A stretch of DNA of 64,000 nucleotides from Apodemus sylvaticus (GCF_947179515.1 NC_067473.1:78852936-78916935), one strand, 5' to 3'; positions 24,325-36,014 are shown, counted from the first letter of the stretch. Notes: generated from the sequence alone by a model not told the origin. Numbers and translations are program-made.

Positions 24325-24975
24325 TATCCATTCAACATTATTGAATATTTCAAATGTTATTCCCTTTCCCGGTTTTCCCCCTCCCAGAAAACCCCTAACC
24401 CTGTTTCTATGAGGATGCTCCTCCACCCAACCCACACCCACCTACCCTCCTTTGATTTCCTTACTCTGGGGCATCTATGGAACCTTCATAGGACCAAGGA
24501 ACTCTCCTCCCATTGATGCCCAACAAGACATTCCTCTGCTACAAATGCAGCGGAGCCATATGTACTCCTTGGTTGATGGCTTAGTCTCTGGGAGCTCTGG
24601 CGGCTGTGAATGGTTGATATTGTTGTTCTTCCTATGAGGTTGCAAACCCCTTCAGCTCCTTTAGTCCTTTCTCTAACTCCTCCATTGGGGACCCCACACT
24701 CAGTCCAAGGGTTGACTGCGAGCATCCAACTCTGTATTTGTAAGGCTCTGGCACGGCCTCTCAGGAGACAGCTATAGCAGGCTCCTTTTGTCAAGCATGT
24801 CTTGGCATTCACAATAGTGCCAGGGTTTGATGACTGTTTATAGGATGAATCCCCAGGTAGGACAGTCTCTGGATGGCCTTTCCTTTAGTCTCCGCTCTAC
24901 ACTTTATCTCCATAATTGTTCCTGTGTCAACCCTGTCTCTTAATAAGAAGGCCCCAGGACCTGTGCTACTCTTTT
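24325..24975 (-). mobile_element. L1 3' UTR fragment (antisense)
   Basis: Reverse-complement of the L1Md-type 3' region: 'ttgatgcccaacaagacatt', 'tttagtcctttctctaactc', 'ctcctccattggggacccca', 'cctctcaggagacagctata', 'ggatgaatccccaggtagga'. It ends abruptly near 24,975 (5' truncation). Confidence 0.8.
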
Positions 24976-26520
24976 TAAAATGGTAGTCTGCAGTCTCCTG
25001 CACAGATGCAGGACTATTTCCCCAATCGATTTGAGGTTGAATCTAAATAGTTGGGCATTTTGTCATCAAACCCAGTTTCTGCCTTTTTCATCTGAGAAGC
25101 TGGTCAAGGTGGGTCGATCTTGCCTTCAAGTAACTGTACTTCAGTGTAAAAACATATACATTCCTAATATATTGCGGCCTTTTAGTAAACCAGAGAAATC
25201 AACAAGTATAGCCAATATTAATGAAAAAGGATGGATTTTGAAAATATATTGCCACTCCAGTAGGCCGGTTGCAGTGATTGATCATTTCCTGACTTTCAAG
25301 GAGACCCTCAAGTCCACAAAGAAGCAGAACATGCGTTTGCATTCTAGTTGCGAAACAAGAGGCAAACAGCACCTTGCACAGAGCAAGAACATGATGAAGC
25401 TGATGAATCACTCAGTAAAGTCGGGAAATAAGAATCAGCCGTGCTTACATAGACAACAATCTGTAACGCTTACCGTAGCCTCATGATAGGATACCAGAGG
25501 TTGTGATCTCTGATGAGTTTGTACAGCATATGGGACTAGAACTGCAAAGCTGATTACTGTAGTAGAAATGTTGCTAGATATATAGCCTTACCTGGTGTTC
25601 TAGAAGTAAATCCAAGGCATCACCACTCATCAAGATCAGCAGGAATGTGGCTGTGGCACTGAACTGCCTTCCTGCCTGGCAGACACACAAGGGGGAAGGT
25701 TTCTTCCATTCCATCACAGAAGCCCAGGACACACATGTGCTTAATTTTTAGGAATGGCTAATTTCCCAAATCAAGAGGTCTATAATACCTCTTAGTTCAA
25801 TATAGCCATATATTTAAATCCTAGAGTCAGGGATCATTTCTGCTTCTGGAAATTGCTCTTCTCATTTTTTCTTTAATCTCCAGTTGGTAGCATCTCTTCT
25901 GCTAATATAACATAACTAAACTGTTTGCTAAGATGTATGAAGGGAACTTTCTGGTTTAGTTCATAGTAACGTTGCACTCTGTCCAATAAGCTAAAAGTAA
26001 AGGGGGAAGGTGTCCGGCTGTGTTAAACACCTGTGTGTGTGTCGACGGAAGTATATAACCCGTCTTCCCAGCAGGGGAGCCTCATCAAAGATTTGGATTT
26101 ACATTTCATTTGCCAAATGCTGAGGGCTGGCATGCATGTAATTAGTTATCAGATTCAAAACAACAAGTTCTCATTGACTCGCTGTAGTGTGCCCAAGAGA
26201 GACATATTTGAAACAAAAGTTTTGTACTGGGTGTATGTAATGAGAATTTCTAGTCCCAAATCCCCAGTTAAAGAATAAAGACCTTGCTACTTACTGGCTC
26301 AGTTTAAAAAAATTTAGAGTGATTTATTGTGAATCTTTCCCATTTATCTTCCAAAATAACATTAGATGACAGTGAAAATTTCCCCTTAGATATTGTATAT
26401 AGGAAAATATATTTTACATTAGCAAAATAACGGACACACAAAATTGTTAACTCATTTTTGAAATCAAAAAGTTTTCTATCCTTAATAAAAGTAATAAATA
26501 TGCTTCTTGTTTCCATAATG
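24976..26520. other. Intergenic, no gene recognised
   Basis: It contains a 168-codon plus-strand frame (24,980-25,486) that I do not recognise. It has no signal peptide, domain or low-complexity pattern and starts beside an L1 end. I treat it as chance. Confidence 0.4.
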
Positions 26521-26524
26521 ATAC

Positions 26525-26900
26525 TTTTATTGATTATTTGGGAATTTTGTATCATGTTCCTCCCTCACACTCACTTCCCAGGCCTTCCAGGTCCACCCCC
26601 TCCACCCTGGAACCATCCCCCCCCCAAAAAAGAAGAAACTAAACAAAACAAGTCCAATTTGTGTTGCCCATATCCTCACTGGACCATGCTCAAATTCCCA
26701 GTGGCCAGCCCACAAAAGAAAACTGAGCCCTTCCCCACCCTCAGCCCTGCCAGAAGCCTTCCATTGTGGAGAGCTACACTAAGCAACCATATCACAATTT
26801 TTAAGAATTCTCTTCTACGACTTCCTGTCTAAACTGCTACTTTGGGGAGAGGGTTTCACAGAAGTATTCTATGTCCCTTTGTCTCAACTGCAAGCCTGTG
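26525..26900 (-). mobile_element. Probable L1 (Lx-like) 3' UTR fragment, antisense
   Basis: Phrases such as 'cccatatcctcactggacca', 'gctcaaattcccagtggcca' and 'ttgtggagagctacactaag' resemble reversed rodent Lx 3' UTRs. Limits are approximate. Confidence 0.45.
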
Positions 26901-27500
26901 GTCATTGATATCACTGCAAGAGTAGCTTCCTTGCCTTTTCCAGTCAGCAGGAGCACGAAGCACGAACTCCTACATCGGTCTCTGACCAAACACTGAACAG
27001 TCATAGTCATTCTCAGCTTCATTCTTCTGCTAGTACTTTATGCCCTGCCATTAGGAATATTGTGTGATCTCCCATTAGAATATATCCAGAATCTGATCAC
27101 TTCTACCTCTAACAGCCATTCTGTATGCCATCATCTCACATATATTGTTTTAATAACCTATGTCTCCACTTAGCTGTCCAGAGAACTACAGGGCCTATAC
27201 TTACCAAATTGGACCAGCCCTCTGCTCAAACCCTGCAATGACTCTTCTATTATCAGACTTTATAAGCCACATGTGAATCCCTAGCCAGATGTATATACTG
27301 AACACACACACACACACACACACACATCCTTGTGGCCTTTTGCTGCATTTCTGTGCCATATAGACAGATAGTTCTGAGGAACAGAGTAGAATCCACAGGC
27401 TTACATGTACATTTTGTCTACATAGCTATTAAAGAGAAGAAATTATATAAATACTTCCAAATAAATGATCTATGAAGTCCGAAATTCTAGGCTCTTTATA
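26901..27500. other. Intergenic, no gene seen
   Basis: Unique-looking, with a short CA run at about 27,303-27,326. Confidence 0.4.
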
Positions 27501-27519
27501 GACCTTTCATGCTGATATA

Positions 27520-27630
27520 CATATAGATAGATATATGGATATACATGATATAGATCACATAGGTAAAGATAGAAATAGAGATAGATATAAATACATAAAT
27601 AAAATGGATATAACTATATAAAGAGAGGGG
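27520..27630. repeat. GATA/TATA-rich simple repeat
   Basis: Imperfect ATAGATAGATATA-type tract. Confidence 0.8.
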
Positions 27631-27639
27631 GGACTTCTT

Positions 27640-28075
27640 TCAATGGCTTACAGGCTGTGGTCTAGTTAGTTCGACAATGACCATCTACCAATGAATGTCT
27701 AAGAATCCAATAGCTGTTCAGTCCATGAGGCGGCGTATCTGAGCTGGTCTTTGGTATCCCCAGAATCCTAAGGAAATAGGTTTGAATGCCAGCGAAGGAA
27801 TGGACTTGCTATTGAGAGGCAGACCCAGCAGACAAAGGGAGAGCGAGCAAGCTTTCTTCTTCCATGTCCTGTACATAGACTGCCAGCAGGAGGTGTGGCT
27901 CTAATTAAAGGTGGATCTTTCTACCTCAAAGATCCAGATTAGAAGTGGGTCTTCCCACTTCAAATGATTTAATTAAGAAAAAAAATCCTTCCCAGATGTG
28001 CCCAACTGTTTGGATTTTAGTTAATTCCAGATGTGGCCCAGTTAGCAACTGAAAATAGCCCTCACACTGTCCTAC
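27640..28075. repeat. Rodent LTR-like interspersed repeat, copy A
   Basis: The part from 27,741 on ('gagctggtctttggtatccc', 'gaaggaatggacttgctatt', 'aagtgggtcttcccacttca') resembles a common mouse repeat, and its first half is repeated at 30,076-30,205 in the same orientation. I cannot name the family. Confidence 0.55.
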
Positions 28076-28880
28076 AAACACTAACAGCTCCAGTACCATC
28101 ACTGAGCTTCTTCTCTCTTGCCTAGACAACAGGGGAAGATGCCTGGGTCAGGCAGGTTTCTCTGAGCAGTAAATTTTAAAGGAGGATATGCTATCTCAAA
28201 CATCAAAGGAGACACAAAACTCGCATTCCTATGTTACTGAGGGACAGTACAAAGTACAGTGACTCCTTGGCTTTTGAAGGAAATGTCTTATTCCCAAGGC
28301 CACTAGGCCCTTTTAATGTTACCAAGCAAAGCCTTTGATTTTTCTTCAGTGTTATCTCCTGCACCCTGGCATGCATGTGTCCCATCAGGGATCTAAGACA
28401 TTTATACTTACTACTTAGTAGTCGGTTAGGCACTCCATCAGCGTGGTGCCGGTACACCCCACAGAGTGTGGAGAGCAGAAGGAACAAAGCCTGTGTTGTC
28501 GATCCTCCTGCTGGTCAACAGCAAACTTCCTGGTGAGGCAACCTTTTACAATTTAGTACTAAGGGGAAGAGGTACCCAGAAGACCACAGCTCTGCCCAAA
28601 GTGTCAAGAGTACCTGGATGTCACTCCATGAGGGCAGCTGCACATGCCCATGCCCTGACTGGCTGTTGTCTCTGTGCTTTCGAGAAGGACCAGGAAAGTC
28701 AGCTTTTTAACAAATCCCCAGGGGCCTCTCTACCTAATACCATTGGGTCATAGTTTGAGAATCAATGGCTTTGGAATTTCTGTGTAGGAAGTGACTCTGA
28801 TCTGGGACTTGGATCAGAATCTACTACCATCTATTGGACAACTCAGGAGTGTGTTACCTAGACCTTGAGATTTCTCCAAT
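28076..28880. other. Intergenic, no gene seen
   Basis: Apparently unique sequence. A 95-codon plus frame (28,466-28,753) has no recognisable domain. Confidence 0.4.
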
Positions 28881-28892
28881 TCTATAAATTAA

Positions 28893-29245
28893 TAAAATTG
28901 TTTGAATGTGAATGGCTCCATAAGTTCATGTGTTTGCAGGCTTAGACCCCAGTTGAACTGTTTGAAAGGATTAGGAGATGTGGCCTTGCTGGAGGAGGAG
29001 CATCACAGGGAGTGGGCTTTGAAGTTTCAAAACTCTAAGCCCGTCCCAGTGTCTCCTCCTTAGCCTGCTCCCTGTAGATCGGGATGTAGCTCCCCAGTGC
29101 CATGTCTGCCTGCAGGCCACCATGCTCCCTGCCAAGATGATAATGGATTACTCCTCTGAAACTTTTAGCAAGCTTCCAACTAAGTGCTTTTTGTTATGAG
29201 AGTTGCCTGGGTCATGGTGTCTCTTCACAATAAAAGAACATTAAG
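28893..29245 (+). mobile_element. MaLR-type solo LTR (probable)
   Basis: The order 'gtggccttgctggaggagga', 'caccatgctccctgccaaga', 'tgataatggattactcctct', 'gagttgcctgggtcatggtg', 'tctcttcacaataaaagaac' is that of a rodent ERVL-MaLR-like LTR. The same family recurs at 42,515. No internal retroviral coding sequence is attached. Confidence 0.55.
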
Positions 29246-29695
29246 ACAAATTGCTAGTAGACTGCCTATCTATATTGCCTCTAGAGTCACAAACAATTTA
29301 CCTATAATAAAGATGGCTGTGTACTATGATAATTTGCTTGTTCTTCCAACTTCTCTGTCCAGAAAAATAACTGTGCCTACCGTGTTTTCAAATGTTAAGT
29401 TTGCCACTTGGCTCTGTCTTCTAAGAGCACAGAATCAATCATATAAAGAGGCCTATGTGACGCAGGTGCCTTCTCCTAAAGGGGTTCTCATAAGAATCCC
29501 CAAACCAGACAACTGGATTAAGACATCTAAGAAGCATGTAGAAACCTGATCTCAACAACTAATTCTGTTCTTCCTACATCCTGGAGGGATCAGAAACTGT
29601 AGAATCCCTCAGTTCCTCCCACACAATGAAATAGAAATCTCTCTTGGAATAGATTTGGGAACACACTGGAAAATACAAATAAGATTGCTTTATGA
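29246..29695. other. Intergenic, no gene recognised
   Basis: It holds most of a 121-codon plus frame (29,184-29,549) that starts inside the LTR. I see no domain in it. Confidence 0.35.
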
Positions 29696-30068
29696 TTGAG
29701 CAATATATACAATATAATATGTATATAATATATAAATATATTATTTTACATATTTATTTTTATAATTTTATACTTGTTTTATTTATATATTATATATACA
29801 GACAAGCAGTCTATGAGGAATTTGTCTTTAATATAATAATATATTAAAAACAAATGTTATTAAATATATAATCATATGATATAATACAGAGTATAATATA
29901 TAATAATTATATATAATAGTATGTATTATATTACATGACTATAGCTATATGTTATATGTTGTTATATGTTACATGCTACACATTATATGCTACATGCTAC
30001 ATGTTATATATGTTTGTTATAATATATGTTTCTATTTATTTTTATATATGTATGTGTATATATTTTTT
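29696..30068. repeat. Long AT-rich, low-complexity tract
   Basis: About 370 bp of almost pure A/T with many TATATA and ATATGTTA words and local self-complementarity. A repeated TGCTACA word occurs near 29,972-30,002. Confidence 0.85.
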
Positions 30069-30075
30069 CTCTCTC

Positions 30076-30400
30076 ATCTGGTCTTCAGTATACCCAGAAT
30101 CCTGAGGAAGTAAGCTCAAATGCCAGTGAAGAAATGGACTTATTATTGAGAGGGAGAACAAGCAGCTAAAGTGAGGGAGAGCAAGTTTTTCTCTCATGAT
30201 CTTTACATACATACACACATATGTATGTGAAAACACACATACATACAGACATGTTCATCTCTTCCTGCTTCTTGAGTGGCAGTGTTCCCAACACCCTCAT
30301 GCCATCATGGTAGCCAGTCCACTCAAACCTTTCATTCCTCAAGTTGCTCTTATTGGGTATCTGGCCACACAACAAAATAAGTAATACAGTCACTTTACCT
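30076..30400. repeat. Rodent LTR-like interspersed repeat, copy B
   Basis: The first 130 bp align with 27,741-27,880 ('cccagaatcctgaggaagta', 'gaagaaatggacttattatt'). The remainder ('ctcatgccatcatggtagcc', 'tgctcttattgggtatctgg') looks like the end of a similar element. Confidence 0.5.
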
Positions 30401-31320
30401 AGCATTCTCACTTAAGCAGTGCCCACTGTGCCATACATTTGGCATATATAGCAAAAATCCATCACCTAGTATAGATCATATATACCAGACTGAGTTTCAG
30501 TGAGTCACAACTAAGTGATATGACCAGATGAATTAGACTCACCTAGCACCTAATTTGTTGACATTGCTTTCCTTTTCTCTTCACATCTAAAGATAAACAA
30601 AGAAGACATTTGGCGCTAGTTCACAGATTGATAATTGTGGATTATCAAAATTCATACTATTTGGATGCACATGGTATATGTGGGCCGCTCATACAATACA
30701 TGAATGAGGTACAGAAGTTCTTTCAGGGATGCACAGAGTGTGTGGTGTGGCTGGAGCTGTGAGCAGAGAGAGCAGCACACACTAGTCCATGGGCCTCTAG
30801 TTGGTGTGTATAACGTGTTGATGGCAAGGATGTCCTTGGGAGATTTGCAGATAAGACTTCTCCGTGTGGCACAGGCTGTGTCCCTGCGAATGCCCACCAT
30901 GGGACATCCACCGTCGAGGCTTTCAGTAGTAACTTGAACACGGCTGCCCAGTCTGTGGCTGCCAGCCTGCTTCTCAACAGACAGGAAAAGTGATGCCATT
31001 GTGGCTGGATGCTACACGTGGCCGTTTGTAAACTCCCTCTGCCCTCGGCTGATCTGACTCCTGCTGCTGAGGCTAATAAACCTGCTGACAGGTGTCTACC
31101 AACGCTGGACAGAACAGCTGGCTAACTGGTAACAAAATCATTTCATGGAACTCATTATGCTATAGAGTGTATGATTTTTTTTTCTTTCTGCAATGTATAT
31201 GGTTCCTAAATATGCTAGGCATTCACTGGCCACATTGTTTCCAATAGTCACACCATCTGTGAACTTAACAGCACACATTATCTGACATGAGGTCCTATGC
31301 AGGATTAAAAAAACACCAGA
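30401..31320. other. Intergenic, no gene seen
   Basis: Apparently unique. Overlapping frames on both strands at 30,652-30,999 have no recognisable domains. Confidence 0.4.
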
Positions 31321-31328
31321 AATCTCAT

Positions 31329-31357
31329 GGTTTTTTTTTTTTTTTTTTTTTTTTTTA
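31329..31357. repeat. Poly-T run
   Basis: About 28 T in a row. It may be the tail of a minus-strand retrotransposed sequence, but I could not recognise the body. Confidence 0.9.
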
Positions 31358-32120
31358 GAAAGTGGGGTTGCTTTTACTCACCAACAAACAAGTCTTTCCA
31401 AGTGAGGATACTCAGACACAGGACAAAGGGATGAGTATAGGAGTGGCTCCCCTGTCACACCCTTGATGCCAAAGGTCATTTGTCTTCCCTGCACTGAGTC
31501 AACACTTGCTGAGGTGTCTGAACGGAATCTCCAGAAGCAACTAGGTAGGGTGTACATTGTGGCCCAGAGGTTCGCATTCGGAGCACACTAAACAATGACC
31601 AGTAAATACCCTGGCATCTCCAGCCACAGCACACACTCAGTGTGTGTCCCTGGGAGAACTTCTGAGCCTCATTCATAATTTGAGGTGTATTGTATAAGCA
31701 GCCCACATATAGCAGACACTTCCAAATTATAAGGATTGATTTATAAACCACATCCAAATCTTTCTTTGCTTCTCCCAAGAGGCTTTAGGTGTGAACTGAG
31801 GAAGAAAATGTCAACAAAACTAGGTGCTAGGTGAGTCAAATTAGACACTTACATGTAACTTTAATTTTTTCCAACCTTCTTTTTAATGATGGTTCTTAAA
31901 CACTTTAACCTCTCTTGTAGACCTACACCTACTACAGGTAGTGGAAAAGAAAGTATACGGGGATGTGGACCTGTTTAGAAAGGTTCTTTGAAGCAACTCT
32001 CAGCTGTGTTGTCTGGAAATCAGCAGTTCAGTTCACAGGTTAGCAGACAGCAGCTCAATCCATTGTAAATACCTCACAGATACACCAGCAGTCCAGTTTG
32101 GTACAGTCAGGTTAGCAACA
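31358..32120. other. Intergenic, no gene seen
   Basis: Apparently unique. The right end may belong to the LTR-like arm that begins at 32,121. Confidence 0.35.
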
Positions 32121-32370
32121 GCAGTGACACAACCTAGCAGAGACAGCCAGGCCTCAGCCTCAGCCTCAGCACAGGTCAGTAGGAGGGCCCTGGAGGGGCA
32201 CAGAGAAGTTTTCAGATGAGCCTTCTCTCAGAGAAGTGAAGATCAGCTTAGACTCAAGATCCACAAGTGTTGCACACCTAGCTGTCCCAGCAAGCCAAGC
32301 TCTGTCACTCCATGGAGTCCTATTTATACCCTCCAAATGTCCACCTGTCTTCCAAGGGCCCTGCCTCAGC
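32121..32370 (-). repeat. LTR-like sequence, left arm of an inverted repeat
   Basis: The 250 bp are the reverse complement of 33,575-33,823 with roughly 85-90% identity by eye. Shared blocks include 'ttctctcagagaagtga', 'tgtcccagcaagccaag', 'cctatttataccctcc' and 'aagggccctgcctcagc'. A TATAAATA box reads leftward at about 32,322-32,329. I infer an LTR or similar promoter-bearing repeat; the family is unknown. Confidence 0.75.
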
Positions 32371-32999
32371 ATGCACATCCAATCAGCCCGAGACCTCAGA
32401 GTACCAACAAATGCAGCTCAACTATGCAGTGGAAGGCAAACCAATACATGCACGTTGCTAGCAAATAATCCTTCATCACGTGCCCTTTCACGAGTTTGCT
32501 TTAGCAGAACATCCTCTCTTCTGTGTCTGTTTCACTGAAAATTTCCTTCACAAGTCTGCCTTAGTCTTTCACTTCTGTCCTTTTCAGGAAAACACTTTCT
32601 CACTTATTTGCACCCAGCAAAACACCATCCAACACAACTGACTCTCCAAGGAACCCCTAAGTTTCCACTTGACTTACTTGTGCCTTAAGGACCCATTCAA
32701 ACACAAACTGGACCTTCTAGGTGCTTCTGAAATTTGTGTGTCCAGTAGTAGAAGTCACAAGAATAGGAGACCAAGATGAAAGACCTTTAAACTCAACAAA
32801 ACTCAACCATCTCAGAGACATATGTTAAAATCACCCTAATAAAGTAAGAAGACACAAGCAACTAGGGTGCAGGCTGAAATGCAGAGATCACGAAGCAAGG
32901 AGAGCTTGTTACCACGTGCTACTCACAGATGGGCAGCATCCATCTGCTGAGTTCTTACTGTTATCAGAACAAGAACCGCAACCGCTCACATGTTTTCTC

Positions 33000-33410
33000 C
33001 TTTGCCTCTGTTCCATTTACTTTCTATTGCCCTGACAAAAACCATGGCCTAAACAACCAGGGAGGAAAGGACTTTATAACTTAGAGTTGTGGTCCATCAT
33101 GCAGGGGAGCTAGGGCAGGAAATGAAGGCAGGAAACTGACAAAGAGATTGTAAAAGAGCCATGGCTTGCTTGGTCTGCCTTCTTATTCAGCCTAGGACCC
33201 TTTCCACAGGGGCGGCACCTTCCACAGTGTGCTGGGCCATCCCACATGGACCATTAATCAAGAAAGTGTCCCACAGGCCTACACTTGATCTTAGCCAAAA
33301 GGCCGAGAAGCGATTGTCCCACAGACCTGCCAACAGGCCAGTCTAATGGAGGCATTTCCCATCTGGGAAGTTTCTTTTTCCAGATAATTCTACTCTAACT
33401 TGTGACAAAA
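33000..33410 (-). repeat. Rodent interspersed repeat hosting the U2 fragment
   Basis: The sequence follows a common mouse element in this order: 'ctattgccctgacaaaaacc', 'gggaggaaaggactttataa', 'tccacagtgtgctgggccat', 'ggaccattaatcaagaaagt', 'ccaacaggccagtctaatgg', 'tctaacttgtgac'. I believe it is a MaLR-type LTR in minus orientation. It is interrupted at 33,281 by snRNA sequence. Confidence 0.55.
33281..33314 (-). pseudogene. U2 snRNA 5'-end retro-fragment
   Basis: On the minus strand the segment matches U2 snRNA nucleotides 1-34 (ATCGCTTCTCGGCCTTTTGG and onward) without a mismatch. Two more matching bases at 33,280-33,279 overlap the flank. It is bounded by 14-bp direct repeats, tgtcccacaggcct at 33,267-33,280 and tgtcccacagacct at 33,315-33,328, that differ at one base and interrupt the host repeat. 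This is the structure of an RNA-mediated insertion. There is no poly-A tail and no U2 promoter element was noted, so it is not a functional gene. Confidence 0.9.
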
Positions 33411-33574
33411 AAACAAAACAAAACAAAGCAAAATAAATACAACAACACAAACAAACAACCCAACAAGATAGCCTCTGACTGCCCTGAATGTATATGTGGT
33501 TAGTGGTCCTACTCAGTCTTTAGCTAAGAGAATGTCCAAGCAGCCATGGTATCTAGATAAGAAGAATGGGCCTA

Positions 33575-33823
33575 GCTGAGGCAGGGCCCTTGGAGGACAG
33601 GTGGACGTTTGGAGGGTATAAATAGGATTCCACGGAGTGACAGCACTTGGCTTGCTGGGACAGCTAGCTGTGCAACACTTGCCGATCTTGAGTCTCCCTC
33701 CGCTGATTTTCACTTCTCTGAGAGAAGGCTCATCTGAGAACTTCTCTGTGCCCCTCCAGGTCCCCCATGCTGACTTGAGCTGAAGCCTGAGGCCTGGCTG
33801 TCTCGGCTAGGTCATGTCACTGC
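33575..33823 (+). repeat. LTR-like sequence, right arm of an inverted repeat
   Basis: Inverted partner of 32,121-32,370. Its TATAAATA box (33,617-33,624) reads rightward, away from the partner, so the two putative promoters are divergent across about 1.2 kb. Confidence 0.75.
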
Positions 33824-36010
33824 CCTTTAGGGTCAGAGAGTGGCTGGTGCTACCTCCTCCAAGGGACCCTGCTTTATGATTTCTTCTTTTGAATAGAGAG
33901 TGAACCTAATTCCATCTATTTGAAAAGTGCCGACATGTTAAGTTTGAAATATGGTGTGTGGACACAATGGAATAGCTGTAGCTAAATAGCCTAAGATAGG
34001 AGTGCTGGGTTGTTTCTTAGCTCTGCTTCTGGACCACTCTGTTCCCTTTTCATGGAGCCAAGTTCATGTTAGATGACCACAAGGGGAAGCACAGAAGGCA
34101 GAGGAGAGGCTGGCTGTTTTCTTCCCTTGACAACGGGAGCAGAAGACAAGTAACAGGGCTGGGTTGTGTGTGCTCCAAGCTGTGACAGCCTGGGCGTGGT
34201 TTCGGCAAGACAGCATTCAGCATCCTGTCATGTCTGCCAGGGGACACTGGTAGCTTCCCAGACTTTGGGGAGAGGTTCCTGCTTTATTTGTTTCTTAGCT
34301 CTTCCAGCAGGTCTTCACACCAATGCTTTGTATTATATTCTCTCCTGCTTAAAATCAACAAAGTGGTTTCTGCTTTCCTGTTTGGATACTGAATGATGTT
34401 TGGATAGAGATCTCTCCATGTCACAGTACAAGCTTCCGTGTTCTAGGGTTTTGCTTTTGTTTTTGTTTTAAAGAATAAATTGTATTTTCATGAGAACCCC
34501 CCAGTGAGTAGTTAGTTGATATCTATCTTTCAGTCAGTAGGAGCAATAAGGACATTCCCTTTTTAGGAAAGAATGGTCCAGCTTACTAGACAATATTTGT
34601 TGTGTCTTCCTGATTGGAATCACACATGCTAGCACTTTTATACAGGAAGCCGAATGGCTGAATTAGGAAGTAGGATTAAACCCTGCTGGAATCCAGAGTG
34701 TGTCTGTCTGTAGCTCATTATTTATTGCTTAAAAAAAAAAGTATTGTTTATGCATGCCCTGGCTTTGTTTTCAAATGGATTAAGTACCACCTCGAGGCTT
34801 GCTTTTCCTCCAGGGTACGAGATAATGTAAGCATGTTGGGAGCTCTGAATCTGTCATTCCCCTGGTGGAGTAAGGAGCCCACCTCCTCCATGCCTTCAGT
34901 GACTAGAGCTGGGATCCTTCCCGCTCTAGCTAATCACAGAGCTAGCGGTCAATTCATGTCAGGTCCATTGGTTTTTTATTGAGCTTGCTCTGCATCCCTT
35001 TCATGGAAGGAATGGCTGCAATCTTTTAAATGATTTGTAGGCAGCGCTGCCTATTCAGTTACATGCATAGTGGAGGACTGCCCAGACCATCCTATTATTC
35101 TCCATCCTTTTAGGCCACACCAGTCTCCTCTCCAATAAGCAGTAGTCTGCCTCCACTTGCTGGAGACAGAAGGCCTCAGCTATGAAGGTCAGCTCTGCCC
35201 AAAGCTCTGCTTGTTGGGTTATTTGTCTCAGCCGTCTGGCTTTCTCAACGATCAGGTGTTCCAATGATGCTCTCATCCCACTTCCTGTTTCTTCGATTGT
35301 TAGTGTTCTAAAGTGGGGAAGGCATTTGCGATTTCCAGGCCAACTTTCAATGGCTTCCCCTAGTACGATCTCTCTTCAGCAGGTCTACGCTGTGGTAGCA
35401 ACTTGATGTGTGGAAAGAATCCTCAAACATCCGCAACAACACCCAATAGGCCTACAGCAGCAAATCCCAAGATGAGCCTCCAGTCTCCTCCAAGCTCCAC
35501 AAGAACATATGTTCTATTATCCTGAGCACAAGCCCATGAAATCCATTGGCCCTGAAAGGGAAATTCGATTTAAAGGTTAAAACCAAAGCTGCTTTGAAAA
35601 GGAATGCTGTTGTATGGTCAAGTTCACTGTCAGCCACATTAATGTCTTATTAATGGTAATCAGCTAATCCTGGTAAGACACACCAATAGCCAAATCCACT
35701 TCTGATTCTAAAAGAATGGCTGAATCGCATTGCTTGTTTGTGGGACTGAATTCCAGAAGATTCACGTGAGTTATATTTCTAACTTCTCAGCTAAAATATC
35801 AGGAAGCTTGGAAGGAACACTTGTTTTCTTTTTGGATTTCATCCATGGTGACACCTAGTATTTGCAATCATTTCTAATACTCTGTACAGATCAGTGAAGG
35901 CTGAGTATTTAATATGTGTTATAATCATCTAAGATCAGATAACCCTGCTGGGCTAATTTGCTAGGTAGCACATCTACACATGAGTTTAGCACTGGATCAC
36001 CGGTGTGTTT
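33824..36010. other. Intergenic, no gene recognised
   Basis: Mostly unique. A minus frame at 35,055-35,276 (73 codons) has a helical, Leu/Glu/Gln-rich composition but no recognised family. Short T/G-rich simple sequence lies near 34,445-34,475. Confidence 0.4.
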
Positions 36011-36014
36011 AATA

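Noticed and set aside
29184..29549. 121-codon plus frame
   Set aside because: It begins inside a MaLR-like LTR and runs into AT-rich unique DNA with no domain or coding signature that I can see.
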